Shown here in pieces: positions 1 to 9,683 of a stretch of DNA of 64,000 nucleotides. The position numbers and the translations under genes were made by a program. How positions within the stretch are numbered: position 1 is the stretch's first letter; each line of letters opens with the position of its first letter. Location of the stretch: assembly GCA_033558025.1 (NCBI GenBank), contig JAUCEF010000018.1, positions 2,356,001 to 2,420,000 on the forward strand, in the 5' to 3' direction. The DNA comes from Phytophthora sp. 'mugwort' (lineage: Eukaryota; Oomycota; Peronosporomycetes; Peronosporales; Peronosporaceae). Below the pieces are notes generated by a model. It was not told the origin of the DNA, searched no databases, and saw only the letters and a list, made by a program, of their open reading frames with translations.

Positions 1-876
1 CTGCATGTATCTGTGTAGCCATCCATTTGACGCCTTGAAGTCCGTGAGCGACATGACCACATCGTCCGAGAGCTCACTACTATAATCCGCCAAGATCTTG
101 TTACGGAACTCCATCGCCTTCGACTGCAGCAATTCCCCAGTGACCTTTAACGCCGGCGCATCCAGCTCGACCTGCATCTGCCACTTGTACAGCATGTCTT
201 CAATAACACTCAATTTGTGTTGATATTGCAGCACCTTACGACTGCTTGTAGCACTCTCGACAAGTGCCTGAGCTGAAATTGCAGCCCTCTCTTTTACCAT
301 CTTGGTCACGGCTGTACGGGACACGCCAAACTTCTCCGCCGCTGCTCCTTGTGAGCCTCCCTGGTCTACAAAGGCCAAAATCTCCATCTTCTCCAAATTC
401 GTCTTGCGGACGCGTCGTCCTTTCCTGGGTTTGGGTGGAGTAGGCGTCGGTACTTGAATCTGCTGCGGTATCTGGTCCACAGTGGCTGCGACTGCAGCGT
501 GGAGCCCCGCCGCCTCTTCGGTCGTGATCACCATCTCCACAGGCTGCGCGGCGTCTGTAAGCATCGCGGCGGAGGCTGCCGCTACCTGCTCCGCCTCGGT
601 GGGCTCTACTGCCTCGTCCTTGGGATCAGATACCGCCACTAGAACTTCTGATTCCGCCTCGTCGCTGTGATCGTTCGGCCTTAAGCTAGACTTGACCTTG
701 CTCTTGCGCTGCTTCTTGGCGTCGACGGACGTCAGCGCGTCATCCTGCGTGCGCTTGCCCAGAGAGGAAAGAGAAGGACACGCAGTCGCCAGGTGTGCCT
801 GGGACCCAGGATGGGGATCACTGTCCGTGTCCGACGAGGAGCGCAGAGCTTTCCGCGCGCGCTTGCTGGCGTCCAT
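1..876 (-). CDS. CENP-B-type HTH DNA-binding protein (partial, runs off left edge)
   Basis: The reading frame is open from ATG at 876 to base 1 (292 codons), so the 3' part lies outside the window. Residues 1-150 are low-complexity and Ser/Ala/Lys-rich, with basic nuclear-localisation-like patches (KKQRKSK, PRKGRRVRK). Residues 158-198 form a psq/CENP-B-like helix-turn-helix (AAAEKFGVSRTAVTKMVKER). Residues 225-292 match the second CENP-B-type HTH, ending in the hallmark KASNGWLHRYM. In this family the two HTHs bind DNA and usually precede a pogo/Tigger DDE domain, which would be off-window. Unlike the broken pogo relatives at 38, 41, 50, 57 and 63 kb, this frame is clean, GC-rich and next to housekeeping genes. 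It may be a domesticated host gene or the start of an intact transposase; the sequence seen cannot decide. Confidence 0.75.
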   Translation of the reverse strand, partial: MDASKRARKALRSSSDTDSDPHPGSQAHLATACPSLSSLGKRTQDDALTSVDAKKQRKSKVKSSLRPNDHSDEAESEVLVAVSDPKDEAVEPTEAEQVAAASAAMLTDAAQPVEMVITTEEAAGLHAAVAATVDQIPQQIQVPTPTPPKPRKGRRVRKTNLEKMEILAFVDQGGSQGAAAEKFGVSRTAVTKMVKERAAISAQALVESATSSRKVLQYQHKLSVIEDMLYKWQMQVELDAPALKVTGELLQSKAMEFRNKILADYSSELSDDVVMSLTDFKASNGWLHRYMQ

Positions 877-1063
877 AGTGCGCGTTAGCAATCTGAAGTG
901 ATTGGACGGGGGAGCGAGAACAGTGACATCTCTATGTAAGAAACACGTGCTGATTAGCGGAAAAAGAGTCGCACTTTGCACCAATCCGATTGCTTGAAAA
1001 CTGTTCTTAAACAGAGATATCGTCATTGTTTGGTCTCCTCCACACGTCATACGGGGATCAGCA

Positions 1064-4000
1064 ATGTGGCGCTGCGGAGCCGGTCGGCGACGTGCCTTGC
1101 GCGGCGTCACCAGCGCTATACGGCCGAGTTCTGCAGTGATTACGATTAAGCGATCGAACACCTGTCTACATGCTGCAATCTCGTGCAACTCTGATCTTCA
1201 GACGACGCATGAAGCTTTCACAAACGCGATGTGTTCGTCCCGTGGCGCTGTTTCGTTACTGGTGCCGGCTTCTGGGCATGCTGTGCGAGGATTCAGCAGC
1301 ACTACAAAGAGCTTAATACTATTGCAACGTCCTTGTGGCCCTATGGCAGGCTCCAGACTGTCTACACTTGACCGACGCGCCTTCAGCAGCGTCGAGAGCA
1401 TCTACCAGAAGAAGACGCCGCTCGAGCACGTGCTACTACGTCCGGGTATGTACATTGGCTCAGTGGAGGCCACAAAGGACACAATGTGGATGGTCCCGTC
1501 AGAGACTGCAGCGAAGGAGGACGAAGACAGACTTAAGATGAAGCAGCAGGCTGTAGAGTACGTCCCTGCGCTCTACAAGATCTTTGACGAGATCATCGTC
1601 AACGCAGTGGACAACAAGGTCCGTGACCACAACATGAGACACTTGGATGTCATTATTGAGCCTGGTAATAAGGCCAATGGATACAGACCCTGGATATCGA
1701 TCTACAATGATGGTAAAGGTATCCCTGTTAAGTTCCACAAGACGGAGAAAGTCTATGTACCAGAGTTGGTACTCGGCCACCTACTAACCGGATCGAATTT
1801 TGATGATTCGGCTGCGAGATTGACGGGTGGAAGACACGGATATGGCGCCAAGTTGACGAATATTTTCAGTAACGAGTTTGTGGTGGAGACTGGTGATACG
1901 TCCGTGGGGTTACGCTACAAGCAGATCTGGCACAACAACATGCGCACTCGTGGGGAACCAGAGATCACGGAGTTTACGGACAAAGACGCAAAGGATTTCA
2001 CCAAGGTGTCGTTTTCACCCGATCTGGAGAAGTTTGAGATGGATAAACTCACTCCCAGTATGGCGCGTGTACTGAAGAAACGCGTGTATGATGTGGCTGG
2101 GTGCTTATCGGACGTCGAAGTAACTCTGAACGGCAGGAAAGTGCCCATTTCGGGCTTTGAATCGTATATCCAAGCTTTCTGCCATTCGACTACAACAACC
2201 ACTGCGTCAAAAAAAAACACCAAACCGTTAAAAGACAGCGATGATGAAGCATTTTCTGGCTCGGATTACATTTATTCTCGCGTGAATAAGCGGTGGGAAG
2301 TCGGGGTGCTACCCTCAGATGTGGGTTTCGTTCAGGTGAGTTTTGTGAACGGAATGTCCGCGTTACGTGGCGGCTCTCATGTTGGTTACGTGAGCGACCC
2401 CATTTGTCGTCGTGTTGCTGACCATGTGAACAAGAAGTACCCGGAGCTCTCAGTCAGCACCGCACAAGTGAAGCCACACATGGCGATCTTTATCAATTGC
2501 CAGATTGAGAACCCAACGTTTGACTCGCAGATGAAAGAGTACATGTCGTCACGACCACCGACGTTCGGATCAACGTGTGTATTGTCGGAAAGGATATTGA
2601 AGCTCGTGCTGTCGGACTCTGGGATTGTAGAACGCGTCGTACAGAGCGCACGTGCGCGACAGCGTGCCGCTCTGCTCAAAAAGGTGTCGTCGACGCGCAC
2701 AAAGAGCACGTCCGTGAATGTCCCCAAGCTTGAGGATGCCAATCTCGCTGGTGGTCCTCGCTCAAACGAGTGCTCGCTTATCTTGACAGAAGGGGATTCA
2801 GCTAAAGCGCTGGCAGTCGCTGGTCTGGCAGTCGTTGGACGTGACCAGTACGGTGTTTTTCCTCTACGTGGCAAACTTTTGAATGTCCGGGATGCCACAG
2901 TCGCTCAACTTGGGAAGAATGCCGAGTTTGCGCATCTGTGCACAATTCTTGGTCTTCGTATAGACGAGCATTATGACACGTTGGAAACGCGCCAGAAGCT
3001 TCGTTATGGACGAGTGATTGCCATGACAGATCAAGATCACGACGGCTCGCACATTAAGGGCTTGCTCTTCAACCTGTTCCATACCTTTTGGCCGGAACTG
3101 CTGAAGGAAGGTGGCTTCATGAGCGAGTTTATCACCCCCATCATTAAGGTGAGTCCTACCTCGAAGCGTGTGGGCACTGAACGCGGTCTAGAGACTCGTC
3201 GCTTCTTCAGTCTGCCCGAGTACTTTGAATGGAAAGCGTCGATGGACTTAATGGATCTCAAGTACTACGCTATCAAGTATTACAAGGGTCTGGGTACCAG
3301 TACAAGCGCTGAAGGACGTGAATACTTCAGCGACTTGGACAGCCACCTCGTGGACTTCCATTGGGGCGGTGAGAACGATGGCGATGCGCTGGATATGGTA
3401 TTCAGCAAAGCTCGTGCTGCAGACCGCAAGGCTTGGCTTGTAAACGAATACTCTCCCGATTCTTTCCTCGACACAAGCTCAGGTCATGCCACGTACCATA
3501 ATTTTGTGAATCGTGAACTCATTCAGTTCTCTCATGCAGATAACCAGCGATCGTTGCCGTCGGTGGTTGATGGACTCAAAATCTCTCAACGGAAGGTACT
3601 TTTCGCGTGTTTAAAGCGCAAACTAACGAGTGAAGTCAAAGTGGCGCAGCTGGCAGGTTACTGTAGTGAGCATACGGCTTATCATCATGGTGAAGTATCA
3701 TTACACTCGACAATCGTGAACATGGCGCAGGACTTTGTAGGCTCGAACAACCTGCCGCTCCTGTATCCGTCAGGCCAGTTTGGTACCCGGCTCCAAGGTG
3801 GTAAGGATGCTGCTAGTCCTCGTTACATCTTCACGCTGCTTCAAAAGCACACACGCTTGGTATTCCCGGAAGAAGATGACGCGCTGTTGCGTTATGCTGA
3901 CGATGATGGTTTCCCTGTTGAGCCCGTTTACTACGTGCCTATTATTCCGATGCTACTGGTGAATGGCGCAGAGGGGATTGGTACCGGTTGGTCTTCATCT

Positions 4001-5017
4001 ATTCCTTGTCATCATCCTGTCCTGGTGATTGACAATATCCTGAAGCTTCTCGACGCAGAGGAAGCAGGAGATGACCTGTCAAAGGTAGAGCTAGCGCCGA
4101 TGACGCCATGGGCTAAGGGCTTCAGCGGCGAGATCCGTCAGACTGGGAAGCACTCGTTCGTGTCACGTGGTAACGTCGAACAGGTCAATACGTCGACAGT
4201 GCGTGTAACAGAGCTGCCTGTAGGCAAGTGGGTGGAAGACTATAAAAGGTATTTGTGGGATCTCATTGGCAAGAAGGCCATCCGGTCCTTCACGGAGCAC
4301 CATTCCGAGCGTGACGTGCGCTTTGACATCTCGATGACGCGTTCAGACCTTGCCAAGTACGCGGAGGAGGCAACTAAGAAGGGAGAGAACGAGACTGCAG
4401 GCGAGAGTGAAGCTTTGGTCAAGTTGCTGCGTCTGGAAGCTCCTCTGAGCACCAGCAACATGCACGCATTCAATGCCGATGGTCAGCTGGTTAAGTACGA
4501 GACGAGCGAAGAAATTTTGCGCGACTTTTACGACGTGCGCCGCGACTTGTACTCGAAACGGAAGCAGCATCTGGAGCAGCATCAGACCAAGGAGGTGCTT
4601 CGTCTGAGCAACCGCATCCGCTTCATCCAGGAAGTGTCTTTTGGTAGTCTACAGATGATCCTCAAGGAGCGTATCCCCAAGGCTGAGCTAGTTCAGCTAC
4701 TGAAGCAGCACGGATTCGCACCGGCGTTGGCCTTTAAAGAGGAAGCGATCGATCATGTCGGCGACCTCGGACTGGCTGCAGTTGGTCGTGAACTAGACGG
4801 TGTTGACGTTGATGGAAGCGAAGACTATGATTATCTGCTGAACACGTCGCTCATGAGCTTTACCAAGGAGTTTACTGAGCGTCTGCAGAAGGAGCACGAC
4901 ACCAAGCAGGACAAGCTGCAGCAGTTGCAGGCCACGACATCGGCTCAACTCTGGCGCCGCGAGCTGGAGCGACTGCGTGCTATCCTGGTGCGCGAGGAGG
5001 GGTTCCAGCTAGTGTAA
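1064..5017 (+). CDS. TOP2: DNA topoisomerase II (type IIA), probably mitochondrial
   Basis: Intronless, 1317 aa. It passes one duplex through a double-strand break using ATP. In order: a GHKL ATPase domain from about residue 112 (NAVDNK, NDGKGIPV, GGRHGYGAKLTNIFS); a Toprim domain with catalytic E576 (LTEGDSAKAL) and D656/D658/D660 (MTDQDHDGSH); YKGLGTSTSAEGREYF; and the breakage-rejoining domain with active-site Tyr921 in AASPRYIFTLL. The protein ends at a coiled-coil region (LWRRELERL) and lacks the long charged C-terminal tail common in nuclear eukaryotic enzymes. Residues 1-111 are rich in Arg, Ser and Ala with very few acids, and contain two R-x-F-S-S motifs (75-79 and 105-109), as expected of a cleaved mitochondrial presequence. 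The family call is firm; the location is inference. A nuclear paralogue would be expected elsewhere. Confidence 0.97.
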   Translation: MWRCGAGRRRALRGVTSAIRPSSAVITIKRSNTCLHAAISCNSDLQTTHEAFTNAMCSSRGAVSLLVPASGHAVRGFSSTTKSLILLQRPCGPMAGSRLSTLDRRAFSSVESIYQKKTPLEHVLLRPGMYIGSVEATKDTMWMVPSETAAKEDEDRLKMKQQAVEYVPALYKIFDEIIVNAVDNKVRDHNMRHLDVIIEPGNKANGYRPWISIYNDGKGIPVKFHKTEKVYVPELVLGHLLTGSNFDDSAARLTGGRHGYGAKLTNIFSNEFVVETGDTSVGLRYKQIWHNNMRTRGEPEITEFTDKDAKDFTKVSFSPDLEKFEMDKLTPSMARVLKKRVYDVAGCLSDVEVTLNGRKVPISGFESYIQAFCHSTTTTTASKKNTKPLKDSDDEAFSGSDYIYSRVNKRWEVGVLPSDVGFVQVSFVNGMSALRGGSHVGYVSDPICRRVADHVNKKYPELSVSTAQVKPHMAIFINCQIENPTFDSQMKEYMSSRPPTFGSTCVLSERILKLVLSDSGIVERVVQSARARQRAALLKKVSSTRTKSTSVNVPKLEDANLAGGPRSNECSLILTEGDSAKALAVAGLAVVGRDQYGVFPLRGKLLNVRDATVAQLGKNAEFAHLCTILGLRIDEHYDTLETRQKLRYGRVIAMTDQDHDGSHIKGLLFNLFHTFWPELLKEGGFMSEFITPIIKVSPTSKRVGTERGLETRRFFSLPEYFEWKASMDLMDLKYYAIKYYKGLGTSTSAEGREYFSDLDSHLVDFHWGGENDGDALDMVFSKARAADRKAWLVNEYSPDSFLDTSSGHATYHNFVNRELIQFSHADNQRSLPSVVDGLKISQRKVLFACLKRKLTSEVKVAQLAGYCSEHTAYHHGEVSLHSTIVNMAQDFVGSNNLPLLYPSGQFGTRLQGGKDAASPRYIFTLLQKHTRLVFPEEDDALLRYADDDGFPVEPVYYVPIIPMLLVNGAEGIGTGWSSSIPCHHPVLVIDNILKLLDAEEAGDDLSKVELAPMTPWAKGFSGEIRQTGKHSFVSRGNVEQVNTSTVRVTELPVGKWVEDYKRYLWDLIGKKAIRSFTEHHSERDVRFDISMTRSDLAKYAEEATKKGENETAGESEALVKLLRLEAPLSTSNMHAFNADGQLVKYETSEEILRDFYDVRRDLYSKRKQHLEQHQTKEVLRLSNRIRFIQEVSFGSLQMILKERIPKAELVQLLKQHGFAPALAFKEEAIDHVGDLGLAAVGRELDGVDVDGSEDYDYLLNTSLMSFTKEFTERLQKEHDTKQDKLQQLQATTSAQLWRRELERLRAILVREEGFQLV

Positions 5018-5368
5018 TTAGAGAAATAGAGTCCATGTAGACAATGACTGCGTATCGATTGTGATTTGTCGAAATGATGTCAATCGTTTTAAACCAATCA
5101 TGTCTTGCTAATAGACCAGAGGGGGGAGAGCCATTTTTCCAAGCGAGAACTCAGCGAAGCATCGCAAAGAGACCAGGTAAGATCACAGCGACAAGCTGGG
5201 CCAAGTAATGGTGGTTACGGCGCTGCTGCACCGTCATACGCAGCATCATTGTGTACAGCTGCGTACGGGCTCTCTATGGAGCCCCTGCACCTCTCGAAAG
5301 GATCGCTACGAGACACAAAACTAACACTTTCTTGTCCTGCTTTCTTTTCTCCAGCGAGTGACGCGTTT
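5018..5368 (+). other. TOP2-UEV intergenic region with probable 5'UTR intron
   Basis: This gap holds no convincing independent gene. A consensus donor (GTAAGA at 5177) and a pyrimidine-rich acceptor (ending AG at 5354) define a possible 178-bp intron just upstream of the UEV start codon, which suggests a spliced 5' leader. Confidence 0.35.
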
Positions 5369-6016
5369 ATGGCCATGGCGAAGCATGGCGCAGAGGTGGT
5401 AATCGGTGCGTGAGATGACCATAAAGAAGGGGTTCCAGCTGAGCCTGGGGCTGCTTTAATGACTCCAATTGAAGAGTTGTGGCGACTGACGAAGCTTTTT
5501 TTCGTATTACTTGCTGGAGGTAGTACCCCGCAACTTTAAGCTGCTGGAAGAGCTGGAGAACAGCGAGAAGGGTCATGGTGACATGAGCATCTCGTACGGA
5601 TTAGAGCAAGCAGACGACATTTTCCTCACAAACTGGATCGGCACCATCCTCGGCCCCGGTGGCGTGAGTCAAACCAGACGTTGACTATCGTTCCAAGAGA
5701 CTCAACTGAGTGATTGAATTGTGTGTTTATGGTGCTTGCTGCAATGCAGACATGTCACGACGGACGTATCTACAGCCTGCGGATCCACTGCAGTGACCAG
5801 TACCCCCATGTGCCGCCCGAGGTGCACTTCACGAGCCGCATCAACATAAGCTGCGTGGACCCCCAGTCGGGCCGCGTAGACCCGCGACGACTGGCGGCGC
5901 TAGGCAGCTGGCACCGTAATAACGGTATCGAGAACGTGCTCGTGGCCATTCGCGCCGAGATGGCTTCGCAAACCAATCGCCGCCTGCCGCAGCCGCCTGA
6001 GGGTACCAACTTTTAG
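5369..6016 (+). CDS. MMS2: Ubiquitin-conjugating enzyme variant, Mms2/Uev1 type (3 exons)
   Basis: Exons 5369-5405, 5524-5663 and 5750-6016 give 147 aa. Introns are GTGCGT..TAG (118 bp) and GTGAGT..CAG (86 bp), and both junctions keep frame. The start reads [20 protein letters not shown], matching the family's VPRNFRLLEELE opening. The middle has [17 protein letters not shown] and [11 protein letters not shown]; the end is [10 protein letters not shown], near-identical to the Mms2/UBE2V tail. The E2 fold is present but the catalytic Cys and the HPN motif are absent, as in all UEVs. Known role: the non-catalytic partner of Ubc13, building K63-linked ubiquitin chains for DNA damage tolerance and signalling. 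ATG at 5369 or 5375 could be used. It converges on the next gene with 259 bp between. Confidence 0.93.
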
Positions 6017-6275
6017 ATGTGTGTCGCTGGCCGAGGAAGGGACAAGACTCCTGCTAGGCAGCCGAGAGGAGATGAAAAGAGGAGGAGAGAAGATTACAGT
6101 AGTCAAGAGGAGAGCAGAAAGTTTAAACGAGTGCCGTGCGCTCCAGAAGGCGGTTCACCTTTTACTTGAAGTAATGCCTAATGCATGATAGTACTGCACT
6201 TTATTGGTGAAGACAATAGGATCTTTGTATTGGTCTATTTGGTCACACTCTTAAGTGTGCTCCAGCTAAATACTT

Positions 6276-7754
6276 CTAACTATACCGGTAGTGGGATCGA
6301 AAGCGGAATCCCTTTGGTGTGGAGAACGCCATCGGCGGTTCCTCTTTCTGGGGTTCTTCTTCTGAGAAGTCTTCGTCCTCGTGCACTTCTTCGTGGTATG
6401 CATGCGACTGTCGTTCAAGACGTCGCCATTGAGTTTTTACTTGTACAATCGGGTATCGGAGCATGTGTAGTAATGTGGCGACTGCGCGTAGGAAGTCGAC
6501 GCCCGAGGCCACCGTGAACAGCGGTACGAGCAGGTATCCAACTGCTTTCCACACTGGGGACGGGTGGCTGCTGAACGGGAGAAGCAAAAGCAGGTGCAGC
6601 AGCAACTCGCGACCAATGCCACATGCGCATAGGATTCCTCGCGATCGGTAGTCCCATCGTGCGAACTGCTTGAACAACGGGTGCCAGTCGCGTCGTGCTT
6701 CGAGGAAACGTACGTGCACTGCTACAGCATTGACGCAGCCCACGCTGAGGTCAAACAGGAGCATGTATTGGAAGGAGGAGCTCAACGCTGGGTATAGTCT
6801 TTGCAACGACAAGTAGAACACCAGTATGACCAGTCGATCCAGCACGACGGACGTGAAGCTCGCAATAGTGACCAGCAGGCCGCTTTTGATATGCAGCATG
6901 AGTCTCCGCGCGATGACGTCGCAGCCCACCATCATGAGCAGCAGAGTCGTCAGCTTTGGCTGGAAATGTGGCCCCAATCCACTCTTCGTCACGGGTTGAA
7001 ACATGCACAACATGATGTAGATCAGCACTGCACGGAACGATTCCACCAGCGGCACCAAAATTACCGCCAGAAAGTGCCAAAACAACGACTTGTCCGACAC
7101 CACTCCCCAGTATCTTGAGAACACGTAAATCTCCCGGTGATTCGGCGCTGGCGACATGATTTTTCCGCTCTCTGGGGTCGGTCGTGACGTCCGTTTCTCA
7201 AATTCTGGAGGCGATAAACACCCGACACAAAACCTTGTGTCAATCTCACTACGCACCGTCCGGGAGTGTGCTGACTTGCAGTGCAGCACGCGGAACTCCT
7301 TCCTGCCGTCTGTAGCCACTCGAATAGACGCCACCTCGACCAGAAACGCGTCCAATAGCAGCACCTCATTGGCCTGAGACTTTGGTGTGAAGAACGGCTC
7401 GTGCCGCAGAGAGCCGTCAGCCTTGGTCCAGAAGAGATAGGGCTGCAGTAGGTTGTCCTCGTCGAGCTTGAGGCCCCCTGGAGAGCACCAGATCATAACT
7501 TCGTCGCCCGGCAGCAGCGTGTATCTGGTCGGGAAGCGGAAGACATCGCTGCACCCGCTGCAGGTCAAGATGAAGCCTGTGAGGTCCACGCACAGCTCTG
7601 ACGGGTTGGACACCACGACCCACTGTTTGGTCGCATCTGCACGAGAGATGTATAGCTGCTGCATGACGATTTTGTGGCAGATCTGCATGCTCGCGCGCGC
7701 CACCTGCCGATCCAGCGCCCCCAGCGGCAGACGCCGCAGCAGCGGGTAGCTCAT
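6276..7754 (-). CDS. Lamin-tail domain fused to degenerate phosphatidylinositol synthase-like membrane domain
   Basis: Single exon, 492 aa from ATG at 7754. Residues 30-145 resemble a lamin-tail/Ig-like domain (WVVVSNPSELCVDLTGF, FRFPTRYTLLPGDEVMIW). Residues about 225-440 carry several hydrophobic helices and follow the eukaryotic PI synthase pattern through LYPALSSSFQYMLLFDLS and the later GILCACGIGRELL segment. The CDP-alcohol phosphotransferase signature DG-x2-AR-x8-G-x3-D-x3-D reads CD-VI-AR-x8-G-x3-T-x3-F at 278-300, so the three catalytic Asp are lost (C278, T296, F300) while A282, R283 and G292 remain. The tail (about 452-475) is acidic. It is probably a catalytically dead endomembrane protein. 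It is divergent from the methyltransferase gene and convergent with the UEV. Homology is read by eye; moderate certainty. Confidence 0.65.
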   Translation of the reverse strand: MSYPLLRRLPLGALDRQVARASMQICHKIVMQQLYISRADATKQWVVVSNPSELCVDLTGFILTCSGCSDVFRFPTRYTLLPGDEVMIWCSPGGLKLDEDNLLQPYLFWTKADGSLRHEPFFTPKSQANEVLLLDAFLVEVASIRVATDGRKEFRVLHCKSAHSRTVRSEIDTRFCVGCLSPPEFEKRTSRPTPESGKIMSPAPNHREIYVFSRYWGVVSDKSLFWHFLAVILVPLVESFRAVLIYIMLCMFQPVTKSGLGPHFQPKLTTLLLMMVGCDVIARRLMLHIKSGLLVTIASFTSVVLDRLVILVFYLSLQRLYPALSSSFQYMLLFDLSVGCVNAVAVHVRFLEARRDWHPLFKQFARWDYRSRGILCACGIGRELLLHLLLLLPFSSHPSPVWKAVGYLLVPLFTVASGVDFLRAVATLLHMLRYPIVQVKTQWRRLERQSHAYHEEVHEDEDFSEEEPQKEEPPMAFSTPKGFRFRSHYRYS

Positions 7755-8689
7755 GACCCTGAGCAAATGAGCAATGAATCTGGCGGCCCTTTCTGAATTT
7801 GGATAAACTTCCCGCCAAATTTGAAGATGGTGTGATGGACATCAATAACCTTTTGATTAGCATACGTTTCGTGTTGTTGTATTATCAGCTTTGCTTATGT
7901 TTGCAAGATCTATTCACTCAGGGAGTAGCGGCTTTAGTCCTGTGTACTCGCGGAATCGTGACACATTCGAAGTTCAAATGGTTCTGGACCATTTGGTTTA
8001 GCATTCGATGAATATGTTTGGGTCAGGTCGCTTGATACTGGAAGCGCTTTCGATTGTTTCTCAAGCTGTTTTCGACAAATTTGTTGTCACCATATTCATA
8101 TTTAACGACTTGATACACGATTAAGCTTTGCGGTTTTCCCTGACAACCATAGTAGAATAGAACCAATAGATTTTGTCGCACATACTAAAATTGTCCACTT
8201 TGCAATGTTGTTGTTATGGGATCACACTTTGCAAGAACACAGGGCTTTGCGAATTCCTCATGCAGTTCTATACGATTCGCGGCCCTACCAGTAGTTATCA
8301 AGTTCGAATCTAATGTGAATCTTTACCATTTAGAATACTGCATAGTTTATCCAAGTTGCTCGTGAGAGTTAACTCAGGGTTGAAGTTTTCACAGATAACA
8401 GAAACATTGGGACGAAAACGTTCATATTTCAATGGATTCGAGACGCTCAGCTTTAGCTTTCAGCATCCGGATTGTTATTTCTCTAAGCCTACGAATACCT
8501 CCTCTCTTAAACCAACCGAGCACACCAGCTATTTCTTTCCATTAATGCTGTTACCCGGGATCGATAGCTGCCAATCCGTTATGATATTAGGGAGGTTTAA
8601 TTCGATTTCAGATACGTAATCCGGTCGATCCTATTGGGCAACTTCATTTTTCTGGTGGCGACTAATTAGTGCGTTCATAATCAAAAAGC
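7755..8689. other. AT-rich divergent intergenic region
   Basis: This 935-bp spacer separates two divergent genes and must hold both promoters. Short open frames exist but show no motifs or coding-like composition. A Inr-like stretch (GCTCATTTGCTC on the minus strand) lies about 15 bases upstream of the 7754 start. I see nothing else. Confidence 0.4.
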
Positions 8690-9433
8690 ATGGAGACAAT
8701 GGACATGGAGGATGGCACGGAAGGGATGCTCACGGATGTGGGCTTCATGTTTGATGCGTGCCTCGAGAAGGTGACCTGCCGCTACGAATACGGCGCCGAC
8801 GCCGACGTGTCGGTTCTGCTCACGTATGCCAAGGAGGAACCCGGTGCACTGCAGAGCGGCCACTACGTGTGGCCCGCGGCGCCCGCGCTCTGCGAGTATC
8901 TGACGAGGCACCGCGACGCCATCCCGAGTGGCAACGTGGTGGAGCTGGGCGCCGGATGCGGTCTCACGGGCCTGGCGGTAGCCCAGCTGCGACCCGACGC
9001 CACCGTAATCTTCACGGACCACGATCCGGGCGTGCTCAAGGTCATCGAGCACAACTTTGGCCAGCAGGAGCGCGCGCAGGCCACGTGTCTTACACAGAGT
9101 CTGCGCTGGGGCCCGGATGGCGCCAAGGAGATCGAGACGCTGGAGAAGCTGCAGGCCGGACCGGCAGGCAGTAACCGCGTCACAGATTTGATCGTCGGCT
9201 CGGACGTCGTCTACGCGCGCGAGGTTGTGCCATTGCTCTTCTGGACGGTGGACAGGTTGCTATCGCCCGGTGGTGTTTTCCTCATGTGCTCGAGCTTCTG
9301 CTACGATGACGAGACGGAGAGAGAGATCGACTTGCAGAGTGCCAAATGTGGACTTAAGAGGGAGATCATCGAGTGCTCACTGAACGATGGGGGCGCCAGG
9401 ATCCAGAGCTTTAAGCGGACAGCAACCAGGTAG
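8690..9433 (+). CDS. Family-16 protein methyltransferase (METTL21/FAM86-like)
   Basis: Single exon, 247 aa, Rossmann-fold SAM-dependent methyltransferase. Motif I is VVELGAGCGLTGL (residues 83-95), followed by the acidic post-I strand FTDHDP. DLIVGSDVVYA (about 166-176) corresponds to the (D/E)xx(Y/F) region. The upstream GHYVWPAAPALCEYL matches the W-x-A segment before motif I that is typical of family 16. Members methylate lysines of chaperones, elongation factors or eEF2; the substrate here cannot be read from the sequence. There is no targeting peptide, so a cytosolic location is likely. It converges with the adenylyltransferase gene (250-bp gap). Confidence 0.85.
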   Translation: METMDMEDGTEGMLTDVGFMFDACLEKVTCRYEYGADADVSVLLTYAKEEPGALQSGHYVWPAAPALCEYLTRHRDAIPSGNVVELGAGCGLTGLAVAQLRPDATVIFTDHDPGVLKVIEHNFGQQERAQATCLTQSLRWGPDGAKEIETLEKLQAGPAGSNRVTDLIVGSDVVYAREVVPLLFWTVDRLLSPGGVFLMCSSFCYDDETEREIDLQSAKCGLKREIIECSLNDGGARIQSFKRTATR

Positions 9434-9683
9434 ACAGACGAGTGGTGCCTGCTGCCCTCAATCGGAGTTGCTGACTGGCCTGCCCTGAACCTGCTGCCGA
9501 TGCTGTATAAGACGCGCTGCCAGATAAAGAGGGGGAGCGGCTCACTGCCGGCGCTAGACAAGAGCGAGAATCGCATTGCCGGGAGGATCCACTCAGACAG
9601 CCAGCAAATGGATCGATGATACCTACTGACAAAAAAAAACTCAATACATCAATGCAAAACACGCTATATTGATTCATTCCACC

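Noticed and set aside
7799..8619. Small genes in the 7.75-8.69 kb spacer
   Set aside because: Frames are short, AT-rich and lack conserved motifs or splice structure; the region is better read as a divergent promoter.
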